A stretch of 64,000 nt of DNA from assembly GCA_020744225.1 (NCBI GenBank), contig JAGMWG010000001.1:930001-994000 (forward strand), given 5' to 3'. Made by a program: the position numbers and the translations under genes. The notes beneath the pieces are model-generated. The model did not search any database, was not told the DNA's origin, and worked only from the letters and a program-made list of their open reading frames with translations. Positions 1-12,201 of the stretch are shown piece after piece. Origin of the DNA: Paraphoma chrysanthemicola (taxonomy: Eukaryota > Ascomycota > Dothideomycetes > Pleosporales > Phaeosphaeriaceae). How positions within the stretch are numbered: the first letter of the stretch is position 1; each line of letters begins with the position of its first letter.

Positions 1-224
1 CCTTCGCATCCTCTGCGGCGAGTTTCTTGTTGTTCCTGCGGTGGAGGAAGATTAGTACCACGAGAAGGCCAACAACAGGTACTCTGCGGGGTGTTAGCGC
101 GGCTATAGAGAGGGCTGTTGCGAGCGTACACTACAGCAAGCACAATGGCGATGGTGGGCACCTGGGTCGGCTTTGTGCAGCCGGGGTCGCTGTCGTTGGT
201 GCATGTGGTGGTGGCCCGGGCCAT
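1..224 (-). CDS. Single-pass membrane protein, 5' end only
   Basis: Only the N-terminal 59 or so codons lie in the window; the gene runs off the left edge. Exons are 224..130 and 83..1. The 46-bp intron has a GTACGC donor, a GCTAAC branch point and a CGCAG acceptor. Joining them gives a short polar, Cys-containing N-terminus (start MARATTTC, then PTQVPT), one hydrophobic segment at about residues 24-46, and a basic stop-transfer stretch (HRRNNKK) followed by AAEDAK. The intron falls inside the membrane segment and the frame continues perfectly, which is the main support. The layout resembles a family of small fungal tail-out membrane proteins I have seen annotated as hypothetical; I cannot name a function. 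An in-frame upstream ATG at 320 exists, but the one at 224 fits the compact N-terminus better. Confidence 0.55.
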   Translation of the reverse strand, partial: MARATTTCTNDSDPGCTKPTQVPTIAIVLAVVYARNSPLYSRANTPQSTCCWPSRGTNLPPPQEQQETRRRGCE

Positions 225-3200
225 GAGGACGCGACTCGCGCGGTCAACCAGCGTCTGCGTGCCCGATGTGCTGGCTGCGACATGCGCGCTCCGCCTCACA
301 TGGTGATGCATGTGGGCGTGTTGGTGTTGGTGGTGCATGGCTCTAAGACCAGTGTCTCATCCGTTTCCGATTTGTGTTCCAGAAAAGGCGAGGCCAGGGG
401 AGTAAATGTCGCTAGTAGGAGTGCTATGTATGTGGTTGCAAGATGTTGCCGAGTTATCGGTAATTACAGCGTAAGGTCGTATCGCAGTCGTGATGTCCAG
501 GTGACTATGTATGTGCAGGTGTCGAGTTGGCGGTCAAGGAGCGAGACGGCAGTGGGCCAATTCCAACACAACAAACACTATCCGGGCCCAAAAAGAATGA
601 CTGGGGTAAGATACGGACGGCGGAGGTGGTGATGACGGCGATGTGAAGGTTAGTGAAGGAGTGGCGCCCACGAGGGTGAGTTGAAGAGGGAAGGAACGAC
701 CGGGCACGAGGAGTAGATGAGGCGCCTGAGGAGCTTGATGTCTCGTTATGGCAGACAGGGCCTCCTATTGGCTGCACGCTTCGCCGTTGCACGGGTCAGG
801 CCTGTGACGCCGGGGCGTGGAGGCTCCCAGGGTTCGCCGTCAAGCGCAGCCACAGTGTTTGATGTTGTGTAATTGCATGTCTTTCACATTCCTGGCGTTC
901 CCTGCCGACGACAGCAGCCACTCCTCACAGCACTTCATGCGCGCCGCTGAGGCTCTTCCGTATCGTGACAGACGCTCGTCAAGGCGTTCGCAGCACCCGC
1001 GGCGCTTCTCACTCAGGAGGCTGCGGTGAATGGCTGCTGCATGCAACTTAGCCGTTTACTTAGAATTATGGTAGATCCATCCCCAGAACAGCGGCACTAG
1101 TGTCGCATGGGGCCGCCAGATGCAGGTACCGCCGCGCTGACATGCGTGATTGGCTGTAGTCAGATTGGCGACAGGGTCTGGTGCGCTACGCTCCAGACCA
1201 CACGAACGAGTTGAAGCGCCCGAGGCCCCTGAAGCCTCTTCCGGAAGGTGTCGCATCAACACCATCATGTTGTGCCTCGCGCGACACGACACTGTTCAGC
1301 TCTCATTCTGAGCTGTTGCCTGTCCGGCAGCACCCGGGCTCGCCACGCTGTGCAGAGTGCATTCCTCCAGTGCTCCTTTTCCAGCAGAACGGCCATCCTT
1401 CGGTCCAGATCCCACGGTCCGCACATTTCATTTCCCAAACCCACAGGCCTACAGCCTCGTCACTCATTTGTGCACGTCGCGGCGCGGAGCTGTCCTCTCC
1501 ATCCAGTGCGATCCCGAGCCCGCAGTGCGCACGGCGGGACGTTTGGCCCAGGCTCAAATCTGACCAGCGCGTTCTTATATTAGCCTCTCCCGCCTTAGTT
1601 TAGGCCGGCTCATCTATCGAAATTGTGCAACTTCTGCACGCATGGCAGCTCATGTCAGCCTTCTCCTTTTTCGTTCCGTCGCTAGCTCTTGGTACTGATG
1701 ACGAATGCAACGGAGCGGTCGTTGTCGTCGGACGAAGACGTGGCTCTGGCACGTTTGTCATCGTTGGACATTGGCACGGTGCTGCGTGAGTTGTGGCTGT
1801 ACAGGATTCGGGGAGGCGGCAGCCTTGCTGAACGCCCCATCGATCAGCAAATCTCGCCAGGTCTGCCGAGGATCGACAACCTCAATCCCTTCATCAAAAG
1901 CGCAAATTAGCCGTCAACACATCAAAAGTTCTCGATGGGTCGGCCCCGATAAGGATCAGGGTACTGAGTCATATGGTTTGGTATGATGTAATTGTCCTCG
2001 ACAGACATGTGGGCTCCTGGTGAAGTTGTCTACATTCGCTCAGGTCTGTGATACTGTCCTACAATCGTGTTGTAGCACGCGATTACCACCAACATCGCTG
2101 AGCTGCATGGCGTTCGTGTTTGGTCAGCTGCCTTATGTAGACCTGGAAACACATCATGCCACAACTCCACTCGTTGTGCCACTAATGGATCAGTTTGAGC
2201 CTCTTGCCAAGGTGCAAAGCTCATTCGGTGGATGCAGGTAGGTTGATCTGGTCTAAGCAGAGTGAGCGTCGATGGGATGGGAATGGTGACGACCTTGACT
2301 ATAGAAATCCTAATAATCAGTATGGCCGAGGGACTGTATTCACGAGGCAAGGCCTAGTGTGTCGACTCCCTTGTATGTCCTTTCCAAGTGTTGAACATAT
2401 GTAGAATGAGTTTATAGATGAGGACACAGCTACCACAAGAGAGTGAGTGACTATGTCGGCGACCGAAAGTCCCCAGAAGTCGATGACCATGTAATCCTAC
2501 ATCTTTGTACTGTACCCTCACACTTCTAATAGGCGTCGCATGCGTCGCAATCTTCCGCGACATTTTCACAATCCCCCAAGGGCCTCTAGCTATCGTATTA
2601 CACAAGTAGACCGTTCTTCATGCTCCAACATCGTTCGAAGATGTCCGCACTACGATGATGTCAAGCAATGGACCGGGTCTTTATGTTGTCCCATCGGAGG
2701 TGGAGTGATACTGTAGAGAATGTCAGGTCGCCAATTGCTTGCAAAACACTTGCTACTTCGTGGTCGCGCTCTATGCAAAAATTCGATGATTGAAGGCTGA
2801 AGGTACAAAGGTGTCCACTATGTGACATTCAACACTCATTTTGACGCCCTGGATATTTAATAAGGTTCAAAACCTACTCGCTGCTACTCGGACCGGCTGG
2901 CTGGGAGAGCATGTCACGCGCAAAACTCTTTCAAGATCTGTTGATCGCTTGGGCGGAATAGCGTGATGTTGGCCGAGTTAAGCGAAAGAGTTGGGGAAAG
3001 TAGAGCCGTGATGGTATTCAATAAGCGCACCAGCCGGAGTCAAACAAAACTTGCTGCCGTTCACATGCAGCGCCCGCTTTCTAGCGTCGACGTAGCGAAC
3101 AGATGGCCAGCAGTGCAAGCGATCGTGGAGAAAGCATGAGCGTGGGGTAAGAACAAGGGCACAGCAGGAAAGTCGAAGCGAGGAAGCCGCCATCGTTATG

Positions 3201-3484
3201 ACGCCGGGCGCACTGGCCACTTAAGTCTCACGAGGGCAAATCACCAACCTCCAACAAAGACATACATACACTTGACTCTCTCCCAGCAAATCCGCAGCTT
3301 GCCCTCTTTAATCCCTCACGCCGCCACACATCGCACGCCTACCCGTGCCTGCAATTCTCCACCCCCGGATCCACCCGCGAAACATTTTGAAGCATCCTCT
3401 GGTCCCTGCGTACATACAGCCCCGCGATTGTTCCACCTTCCGTACTTAAGGGCCTCGTCGGAACCTCCCAAAGGCTGAAGGAAT
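225..3484. other. Long intergenic stretch, no supported gene
   Basis: About 3.3 kb between two genes. Short open frames occur on both strands, but none shows a domain, conserved motif or convincing splice structure. The last 200 bp, CT-rich upstream of 3485, probably serves as the YPI1 promoter and leader. Confidence 0.5.
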
Positions 3485-4041
3485 ATGTCCAATCCAAATA
3501 CCATGGTCCCCTCCCCTGTGCCCACGCGAACTGCAACGCCCACCCGCAGTGGTGGCAGCACAACTACAGAAACTCGACCTCAGCCTGTCTTGCGCCTCTC
3601 AGCACCTTCTGGCGTCCTTCGACTGAGGGCCGAGCCAACAGAACGCAGACGTATTCAGTGGGCAGAGGATGTCATCGACAACGAGGGCATGGGGAAGAAA
3701 TCATCAAAGGGTACGCAAGGCCTGTTACGCCATTGCTTCATCTCAGCTAACGCCTCGCTACAGTCTGCTGTATCTACCACAAGCCTCGTGCCGCTGATGA
3801 ATCTTCGGATGACGACTCGTCAGACTCTTCCTCTTCGGAATCCGAATCAGATTCAGAGCCCGACAACAGCACAGCTAGGCCAAGCGGGAGGGTCGGTGGA
3901 CAGCGAGGTCGTCGACCACACGAGCATGATCACGGCGACTGCGAGCACGACCACGGAGAAGGCTCTGGCAAGCCGCAGAAGCGCCCACGACGAAAGCCGA
4001 GTCCCAACGCGTACGAGAAGATGCCAAAGACCAAGAAATAG
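3485..4041 (+). CDS. YPI1: Type 1 phosphatase regulator YPI1 (inhibitor-3 family)
   Basis: Small regulator of protein phosphatase 1 (Glc7), the fungal counterpart of animal PPP1R11, acting mainly in the nucleus. Exons 3485..3710 and 3764..4041 give 167 residues; the intron has a GTACGC donor, a GCTAAC branch point and a TACAG acceptor. The family signature runs across the junction: RIQW at 56-59 (the RVxF/W-type PP1 docking site), EDVIDNEGMGKKSSK, then VCCIYHKPR. Behind it come an acidic Ser/Asp tract, a His/Asp-rich HEHDHGDCEHDH stretch and a basic tail ending in KMPKTKK, all usual for the family. The N-terminal 50 residues are low-complexity Thr/Pro/Arg. Its nearest neighbours are kinetochore and cohesion genes, and PP1 opposes Aurora B there, but a link from position alone is inference. 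Confidence 0.92.
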
Positions 4042-4659
4042 ACCTGGCACAAGACGCCAATCTTATGACCTTCACGTTGCCATGTCACAATATGGTTTGC
4101 CCCGCGGCTTTCGGCCCGCCACAGCACGGAGTTTATTGGCGTTTGCTTGAAGCATGGTATGAGAACATGCATCAATTTCAAAGCAGCACAAGCGCATGCA
4201 TTAGAGTTTTGCGAAAATCTGCCAGACTGTAGATTAATCACAGCCTTGACCATTATTGCATCTCATTGGAGTTCTTCGGTCGCGGTAACACGGAGTTGAG
4301 TATGCATCCACGAAATCAACCCCCAATAAGATATCATTTTGTCTATGCTACACCTGGCTATGTGCATCCCTTCCTTCGGCTTATGACACGTGATAATGGT
4401 GCCGGTCGCTCAAAACCCGTGGCTCCCCGTTCTCGCAGAGTTTTCAGTTGTTGGCCAACCGTCGCTCAACGTTGGGCTGTGGTGCATAAATCCCTCTTCT
4501 TACTGAAGATGCAATGCCGATTCGTCTTCTGCCGCGAATCGGAAGACAGAATAGATGTACCCGTCCAATCGCACCGGACACTTAGGTTCTTCCAATCGCC
4601 TGGCGACACAAGTCTTTCATCGTAAGGCGCACGCATGTGAATACATCCCACCTCCGCGC
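4042..4659. other. Convergent intergenic region YPI1/DAD2
   Basis: Holds the 3' ends of two converging genes. I see no further coding sequence; open frames here are short and lack recognisable motifs. Confidence 0.5.
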
Positions 4660-5217
4660 TCATTCCGGCGCCGCACCTGCATTAGCCTGCTCGATTACTG
4701 CAGGTGCATGCTGTGTGGGAATGCGAACAAGAGTCTGCGGTAGTGGTGGTTCCTCAGCTTTTGCATCCGCATCTTCGTCCTCTTTTGGCTTCGGAAGTTT
4801 TGCTTTGCATGGTCAGATGACGGATAGCTGACTAGGGCCGGATTCGGACTTACTTGACGCCATATTGATCGCGCGAAGGACATTGTGCCAGTTGGACAGG
4901 ACTGCTGCGACCGCTAGAGGGGAGACACGTCAGTACCTTGCCCATGTACATCCGGATCAATCGAAAATCTCCCGAGAATCATGAACAGCGACTGCGAAGC
5001 ACATACCCTCAGTTCCGTCTGACAGAGTTGAAAGCTTGTCAGCGAGCATTTGCATCTGGTCTGCCAGACCACCGCTCAGTGCCTGCAAGTCCTTGAGGCT
5101 CGCGAGTTCGGCCTTCTTCTCAGCGATGCGGGCAAGCAACACGGGTGATTGCTGCTGTGAGCCACCGAGCGACTGATTGCGCAAATGAGACGGGAGGGGG
5201 CGCGCGTAATTCGACAT
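4660..5217 (-). CDS. DAD2: DASH/Dam1 complex subunit Dad2
   Basis: Subunit of the fungal DASH ring that couples kinetochores to spindle microtubules. Exons 5217..5007, 4913..4854 and 4802..4660 give 137 residues. The core is unmistakable: ARIAEKKAELASLKDL, LADQMQMLADKLSTLSDGTE, then AVLSNWHNVLRAINMAS, with the first intron splitting the TEA triplet. The last exon encodes the acidic tail, with LPQTLVRIPTQHAP. The second intron (4853..4803, 51 bp) has a GTAAGT donor and CTGAC branch point, but the only acceptor keeping this tail in frame is AAAG; retention would end the protein after 15 extra codons at a TGA. The start at 5217 (MSNYARPLP) was preferred over the in-frame upstream MNIAARLREH because the family begins with a short Pro/Arg-rich N-terminus. 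It is divergent from SGO1. Confidence 0.93.
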
Positions 5218-5512
5218 CTTCTCTCTCAATCCCAGCTCTTTCTTCAATGACCAATGTCCAGTTTGGTGTTCTCGAAGGCGCGCTGCAATGTTCACTCACA
5301 ACGCGTTCTGCCCCACCACTCACGTGGCCGCGCATCATCCCTGTCACTTGGGCGTGTTAGCGTGGTTGCTAGGTAAACAACGCCCCGACGCCTTTTCGAT
5401 TATGACGATAACGAGACGGAAACAACGATCGATAACGACGTGCAACACCACGACCACGCACTTAACGCACCTTTGGACACTATAATTACCTTCGACATAC
5501 CTACTCGCGTGT
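5218..5512. promoter_or_regulatory. Shared divergent promoter DAD2/SGO1
   Basis: Only 295 bp separate the start codons of DAD2 (minus) and SGO1 (plus), so both upstream regions must lie here. Both proteins act at the centromere in mitosis, so co-regulation through the cell cycle is a reasonable inference. I could not identify a specific factor-binding site with confidence. Confidence 0.5.
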
Positions 5513-7935
5513 ATGGCGCGCTTGAATGAGCCGCCGATAGCGCCGCAGCCGTCGGCGGAGACGATTGACGCTGGTGAGCGGCCTCGATGGACGACGATGG
5601 GACGAGGACTGATGAGATTGTAGTCAAACGGAGATTTCTGAGGCAGAATCGCGAACTAGCAAAGTACGCGTGTAATTGATCGGGTTGCGTGGACGGAATC
5701 TAACGCATTGCAGAACCAACTCGCAACAATCAATACGCATTCGCAGCCTCGAAAATGACTGCTCGCGCCTACTCGCCGAAAATCTCTCCCTACGCGAACA
5801 GGTGTTGCAGCTCCAAAACACCCTCGAATCGCACTCGTCGCGTCCGTCATTTGAGAATATCGATGCCGTCAAAGCGAAGCTGGAGGCCAAGATGATGGAG
5901 CTCGGAGGCTTGGTGGCAGAGCTAGGGCAACTGAAGAAGGAAGACTCTCGACCACAATGCAAAAGTCAGCTTGCGGCCACCCGACGAAGTCCAGATGAAA
6001 GGCAATGGCGAAGTGGGCTGGGTCTGCAGGAAGTCGAGAATGCGATGCTGCCCACCATCGCAGAGGGCAAATACTACCCGCGCCGGACTATGAAGTACGT
6101 TAATCTTGTTTGGTCGGATGAAGCGTAATGCGCAGGTCGTGCGGGCTTTCGATGGGATGTTACTAACTCACAATAGCGCAGATGAGCTGCAAGATATTCT
6201 GGATGGCCCAGACAGTCAATCGCCGGATATTGGCCCTCCGCCAATCTCGCGATTTGATAACGAAGATCCCATTTCTTTCGACCCAGCTCAAGGGTCAAAT
6301 GAGCAACTCGAAGAGCCCGCCGAAGACGGAGAGCCTGCGCTATCTGTCAATCTCGAGACGCGCAAGAAGCGGAGAGAAAGCGGCCCCAAGCTCAACATCC
6401 GTCGCGTGTCTGTGTTCGAATCACCACCCGAGAACGCTCAAGAACAACCCACGAAGACTACGAAAACTGGCGCAAAGCGAAAGTTTAGCGTACAGGAGGA
6501 CGAAGACAAGGATCAATCAAAATCAGAATCTTTCAGGTTCAGCCGTCGCAATGCTCCTGGATCAGAGACTGAGGCATCCAATGAGGTGTCAAGACCTTCA
6601 TCTCCCGATAGGCCAGTCTTGAGCAGCAGTAAGTCTTGACGGTGACATGTTTGGTCACGATTGAGCTAATCATCGATAGAACCTGTCAATACGGACCCCA
6701 TGGTATCGCCCAAAAAACAACGCTCGTCCGTACAAGAGAAGCTAGGAAAGCCAACAGCGCCGAAGGCAAGTTCGCGTGTCCGGCCTCGTCTGAACATTAG
6801 TCGCACGATAACCCCGCCAAACCTGCCACTGCTACCTGTCCCTGAACCTATTGCTACCGCTGAGATCCATCTCGAAGCTCTGCCTCCGAAAACTCCTGCT
6901 GTGGAGGACATCTTCTCGCCCCCTTCAACTGAGCCATCCACTTCACGACCAGAAAGCAAAGACACGCCGCCACCTGGAGATCTTAGCGCAGCGGACCAGA
7001 TTGGAGCTGGAAGACCTGGACGGAGAGCTCGTCCTCAAGTCAGCTACAAAGAGCCCAGTCTACACACAAAGATGCGGCGCCCGGATGCGAAGCTCGTTGA
7101 TGCAATTGTCGATCGACGTACGAGTGTAGAACCGCAGACAACAAGCAAGCCAACCGTCAAACGCGAGACGAGTGAAGAGCTTGGATGGAAGCCGGTCTTA
7201 GCCATCTTAGGACGGGCAGGCGAGGAGGAAATCGAAACAGGAAGTCCTCTGAGGCAAAAGCTGGATCGACGAGAAACAGACCAGGAGGCGAAGACGTCGC
7301 CTGCATCCGAGCCGGCAGAGGTCAAGCTTTCGACAGCGTCGAAGGCGATTTCAGCACTCATCAACGAAACTAGTGTCTCCAAACGAAAATCGGTCGTAGT
7401 AGCACCGAACCCACCAAGGGAAGACATCGAGCCTGCAGAACCTAAGATACAGGCCAAAGTGGCCTCCAAGGACCCTACCGTGAAGCAAGAATCTGGAAAT
7501 GACAACCTAGCAATCTTCGAGTTCACCGACTCCTCGCCCGCCGATACTATCGCAGTCACAAACCCTCGCACACGCATCGCCGATCTCGCAAAGTCCGCTC
7601 GCAACGCACGGCGCCACTCCGCCCTCCCTGCGTCACACATTCCAGATGACAAGAAAGTCGACAAACCAGAAGGTGCGCTTCCAGCAGTGCATAAGCGCAC
7701 TGGAAGCGGAAACGTCAAGCCATCTAGCACATCAACTCTGGGCAAGACTACAAGCACAAGTCTGGCGAGGGGTAATAGTGTGAAAGAGAAGAAGGCTGTG
7801 ATTTTGCCGCCAAGCAGTAGTAGTACAGATCTGAAAGGAAAGATGGACGTGGCAGATGAGGACAGGAAGATCAAGGAGACCACCGCGCTGAGGGCGGAGA
7901 GGGCAGCGAGTCGGAGAAAGAGTATGATGCTTTGA
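5513..7935 (+). CDS. SGO1: Shugoshin, centromeric cohesion protector
   Basis: Recruits PP2A to centromeres, protecting cohesin and supporting bi-orientation. Five exons (5513..5573, 5624..5663, 5714..6094, 6177..6628, 6680..7935) give 729 residues. The N-terminus starts MARLNEPPIAP and passes into the shugoshin coiled coil (about 21-75; VKRRFLRQNRELAKTNSQ, then IRIRSLENDCSRLLAENL), spread over three exons whose phases all agree. A KYYPRRTM motif follows at the end of exon 3. The conserved basic C-terminal SGO motif is at about 423-458 (GRRARPQVSYKEPSL, then KMRRPDAKLVDAIVDR). Between and after these the protein is long, acidic/basic and disordered, as expected. A start at 5587 with intron 1 retained would lose the family N-terminus, so the spliced form is preferred. 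Intron 3 carries a perfect TACTAAC branch point. Confidence 0.94.
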
Positions 7936-8655
7936 GATATCCGTGCTTTTCAATTCTAGACTCCTAGGAAGTTGGATACGGAAGAGGGCGTAAGTGGATA
8001 AGAAGTCTGGGGATCTTGATTGTTTGTTCGTCTTCATAGCGATGGCGTTCTCATTTCGTTTCGCTGTGTTTTTGCGAATGATACCACCACTCGTTGCTTC
8101 ATATTGACACAATCACATCTCTCAATGTTTCCACATCATGCCACTTCTAGCCGCTACTGCACGTAAATTACCACTCTCGACCTAGTCCTCCCACTAACCA
8201 GCCAGAGCCAACTACAGGACTGGATAGCCGAACGGTTTGAACAAAAGCTGTGCTCAATTGAGGGGTATGTTCGCTATCGGTGTGTGCTGTTTCAAATGGC
8301 ATGGGTGCGGAAACACGCTTCTTGTAGCTGAGACCTTTAGTGGGAACCATGCGAAAGTGGCTCATGTCGACGTACGTCGCGGACCCAGTCGCTTGAGTGG
8401 TTTCTGTATCGAGACAGGATATCGAGATTCGCACGTTCTCACACGTAGGCTGCATAAGGATGAACTTGACACATGGCTGATTGCAGTCGACGGCGTAGGT
8501 TGAGGAAAGCGTCAGCGCCGTCACGGGAACCTGATCTGAGAAAGCTATGGTATGGAAAATTTCTAAGTAACCAGCTCTACCTCCTTGACTTCCGACCTAG
8601 CTTGTCGCAATGCCTTCCAATTCAAATTTTTGTTCAAGCACACTTCTGAGTCTCT
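7936..8655. other. Convergent intergenic region
   Basis: Space between the 3' ends of SGO1 and the dehydrogenase gene. A few short frames on both strands show no domain. Nothing further seen. Confidence 0.5.
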
Positions 8656-9542
8656 TCAATACCCGTACCTCGACTCTGGCGTGCCCGGTGCGTCGAATCC
8701 CGGGTCTAGAATCTCTGCTGTTGTCACTCTCGGTAGCACGGCCCTATCATTTGACTCGAACTTTACATATCCCTTGCCCCTTACAAATGTCGCGAACGGA
8801 TCACTCTGACCGTCTTTCTCCGCCAGGTGCAGGAAATATTCGGCATGAGCTGGCCCAGAAATATGTGGCGTGGCCTTGCCTGCTGGCGTGCGCTCATCGA
8901 CATAGTAGAAACGCTGGCCATTGGCAGAGAGAACGTTCGCTGCCGCCAAGCTCTGTATCATGTACCAAGTGGCGGTCTTCCCGATACCGAGCATGAGGAA
9001 CTCAGGTACAATCTAAGTTGGTCAGCCGAAGTCTTGAGGTGGATATTGTTTTGACATCTTACGATTGTATTACCGTTATTACCGGTGTAAATGAAAGTCT
9101 TCTTCACATTCTCAGGCAGCCTTCGGAAGCCGTTGACGGCCGCTTGGGAGGCAACATATGCGCTCACAGTGTTGATATTGAGATCCTTTTCGAAATCCGC
9201 AAGTGGTGCCGAGACGGGATTGGATGGCTCAGGGCCCATAGACCAGGAGTACGCTGTCTCGAAGTAAGCTTATGTTGGCAAACTGCTTGGTAAACAAGGC
9301 TCACGATTGTAAATCACCACATTAGGAATACCCAGCTCCTGCTCGACTTTGTTGTACACCTCTTGCACTGAACGTGGGTCACTGAAGTCGGCTGTCAAAT
9401 ACAAGTCTGAATTCGTCTTGATATCGCTCTTAATGGACCGCGACACGGATGCAACCTTGTATCCTTTGCTTTTGAACAGTGCCACCGATGCTGCTCCAAC
9501 ATTACGTCCAGCGCCGAGGAAGAGGAGTACTTTGTGAGACAT
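8656..9542 (-). CDS. Atypical short-chain dehydrogenase
   Basis: NAD(P)-binding Rossmann protein, 261 residues, from exons 9542..9305, 9253..9063 and 9012..8656. The N-terminus MSHKVLLFLGAGRNVG carries the GxxxGxG-like dinucleotide loop; VASVSRS ends the second strand, DLYLTADFSD supplies the Asp contacting adenine, and NVVIYN is the strand-4 Asn motif. The third exon carries LMLGIGKTATW where classical members have YxxxK: the Lys is kept but the Tyr position is Leu, so this belongs to a divergent branch whose chemistry is uncertain. Introns have GTGAGC and GTAAGA donors. The frame continues upstream of 9542 with a hydrophobic stretch that could mimic a signal peptide, but the start at 9542 directly precedes strand 1 and is the usual start for the family. 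Substrate unknown. Confidence 0.82.
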
Positions 9543-10562
9543 TAGGACAAATGGAGTAGCAAAAGTGGTAGATTGATCGCAGGCGACGTCAAATGCAGGT
9601 GAATCGATCGAGAGGGCAAAAGGATTGGATGACGAGCAACTGTTTGGTGATGATGAAGGATCTGATGAAGCGATGCAGACTTGGATAAAAGTAAGCAACA
9701 GTAGGTTGAGCAGCAGCATGAGATCTTTTGATCTTGTGGGCGCACGAACAAAATTAGCTCTTAAAAGACTTGGATAGCCGCCTGACTTCACTATCGTGGC
9801 CAAGGACCACGATGTCGGACAAGAAGAGAATGTGCACTTGCCTCGATTAGCAAGCAGAATTGGTGTCTGCTAACAAAATCAGCATAGACCAACGGCTTTA
9901 CTAGGGGAAGTCTTGGTTTGTCTGCGCCATCACTCCAGATATACACTAAAATGTAGTAATCTGCCGAAGTACGTCCGAAAAGACTAGGGCCTAATTAGGG
10001 GACGGACCATATTCGTCGGACCAGTCCCGGAATGAACAGAGGCTGATTAACAACGATGCAAGACCTTATGAGATTAGTCCCGACGTTATTCGATGTAATT
10101 GGTTTGGTTTGGACGTCTAGCAGAAGGATACACCAGCAGCAATGCCGTAAAGGAAGTGTAAAGGTGAACGCTAAGAGACTAGCGCAACGCTAGTATATAG
10201 CGAGACTGATGTAGCTTACAATGTCTGGATTGTCCATTTTTGATGTGTTTTGAAGATAGGATGACTTGTAGCTGCAACTCTGGTTCCTAGATACACCGAT
10301 GACTTCGGAAAACAATCTTGGACGATCGTTGGAAGCTTGTGGAGGCATTTATGTCATATGTTGACTCTTGAGACGTTGTACACACTTGATTTGGTAAGCA
10401 GAAGATGCTATGATTAGAGTCTGCAGATATCAGGCATCTACTCATAGACAAGCACGAACATAATGATGCCTAGGCTATGTTCATGCTTATGGATTGGGCA
10501 GTGTCTTCCCCCTGGAAATTGGGCTAAGGAAGTGTCGTATTCAACTGACCCATGGCCTTTCT
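9543..10562. other. Intergenic region, no supported gene
   Basis: About 1 kb between two minus-strand genes. It holds the promoter of the dehydrogenase gene and the 3' region of the permease. No coding signal seen. Confidence 0.5.
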
Positions 10563-12201
10563 CTAGCTAAATCGCATTACATCGGCTTCAGTCGCATCCG
10601 TCTCAATCACCGGCCCTTTGTACACACTCTTTCCATGCACGAACCAGAACACAATCGCAAACACCATCACGGCGCCCCAGAGCACGCAACTCCAGTTCAT
10701 ATTCATCGCCGTCACGGGGATCTGGGACGGCCAGAAGCTGAAGAAGAAAACCACGATGCCCCACACGACTGCGACTCCATTTACCCATGGTCCCCATTTG
10801 CCCAAGGTCCATGGCCCAGGCACTAGTCTTCCGGGGTATCGGACGCGAGTGTAGAGCAATAAGGTGAAGGGAGTGAGATACGACCCGAAAAACCCTGCCA
10901 CGGTCAGTGACACGATTGCGTTGAACACTGTCGCAGATCCGATGTTGATTAGGCTTAGCAAGCATGATATGATTGCGGTAATGCAGAGCGCCACTGTGGG
11001 GACTTTCATCGTCGGATGAACGTAGCTGACCAATTTTGCGTTGGGAACGGCATTGTCTCTTGCGAATGCCCATAGCTGTCGCGATGATGCAGCTACAATC
11101 CCAAGTGTCGCGCAGCAAAACATCACAACAAGTAGGGCAGACAGCGCAGTTCCGCCACCGATTGAGCCGACGGCTTGTGTAAGTATCTCGATGAAAGGAT
11201 ACCCGGTCGGTGTGTTCAGAGCGGCATCGATGTCCCCAATACAGTAGAGGATGGCGATGAGCATCGCCAATCCGGTAACACCATTGATGAGAATAGACAC
11301 TGGCGAACTGTTAGCACAAGCCTGGTAAGAGTTGTTACTAAAGGGTTTCACGCAAGCACTTACTCATCAATGCCCAAGGCAAGACGCGCGAGGAGTTCCT
11401 GATCTCCTCGCTCATATGCACAGCTCCATCCGCGCCGCTGAATGCGAAGACGGGAGTGATCCAGCCGATGAAGAAACTGAGCCCTTTGCTTTCATACCCT
11501 CCGCTAAGAAAAGTCGTCCAGACCTCTTCATTAGTGCTCTTTGCTGGTGTCATGACCACAATGACTACGAGCACCACGATGAAGAGCGTAATGTGGAGCC
11601 ACAGAATTGCGGTCTCAACTTTGGGAAGGCCCTTCAGATAGAAGGTGTTGAAAGCCAGACAGGACAATATCAGCGCAAACACCATGAGCGTTCCATGCCA
11701 CCTCTCTGGTGCGTATTCAATCCGGCTATTGATCACCAGACCCTGCAAAGCCGTTGCTGTAAGATATCCCGCACTTGCCGTGAGTGCTTGCCACGCAATT
11801 ACGCTCTGCCACCCCGTTACATAACTCAGTACCTTTTTCCACCCCTCTGGCGCAAGCATGTATGTCCAATGATACTGCCCGCCAGCCGTCGGCCACATGG
11901 ACACCAATTCGCCCATCGTCGCGATCACACAGGCCCAGCCGGCCCAGCAGATGAGGTAGCTGTATATGAGACCCGCCGGACCGCCATTAGATAGACCAAA
12001 GACGAAGACACTGAAAAGGCCTTCCCAGGTGATCATAAGCGAGCATGCGAGACCGAGGATGGCAATTGGAGAGAAGTTACGGCGCAGTACGGCTTTTTTC
12101 CCGAGGAGTGCGAGTTCGCGAGCATCGGCATCGGAAAGGGATGAGGTCTCCTCTTGTACGGGGTACTTGTCGTCAGCCATGGCGGTCGTTTTCGAGCTCA
12201 T
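10563..12201 (-). CDS. APC-superfamily amino acid/choline/GABA permease
   Basis: Plasma- or organelle-membrane transporter of the amino acid-choline branch of the APC superfamily (related to fungal GABA and choline permeases). Exons 12201..11364 and 11299..10563 give 524 residues with about twelve hydrophobic segments. Recognisable landmarks are the cytosolic N-terminus ending RRNFSPIAILGLACSL, then WEGLFSVFVFGLSNGGP, MGELVSMWPTAGGQYHW in helix 3, EEIRNSSRVLPWALM before helix 7, and the C-terminal cytosolic tail. The intron has GTAAGT, a GCTAAC branch point and a CCAG acceptor; of two nearby AGs only the second keeps frame, giving MSILINGVTG. Translation may instead begin at the in-frame ATG at 12180. 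Substrate cannot be settled from sequence; no metabolic partner sits beside it. Confidence 0.88.

Noticed and set aside
27..632. 201-codon plus-strand frame at the left edge
   Set aside because: It overlaps the spliced minus-strand membrane protein, whose intron and transmembrane segment agree; the plus-strand protein is Arg/Val/Cys-rich and random-looking.
7044..7883. 279-codon minus frame opposite SGO1
   Set aside because: Antisense shadow of the long disordered SGO1 exon; no motif of its own, while the sense strand has the SGO domain.
9543..9803. N-terminal extension of the dehydrogenase with a hydrophobic, signal-like stretch
   Set aside because: The Rossmann fold begins right after the ATG at 9542 and this family is cytosolic; the extension is Ser/Pro-rich leader sequence.
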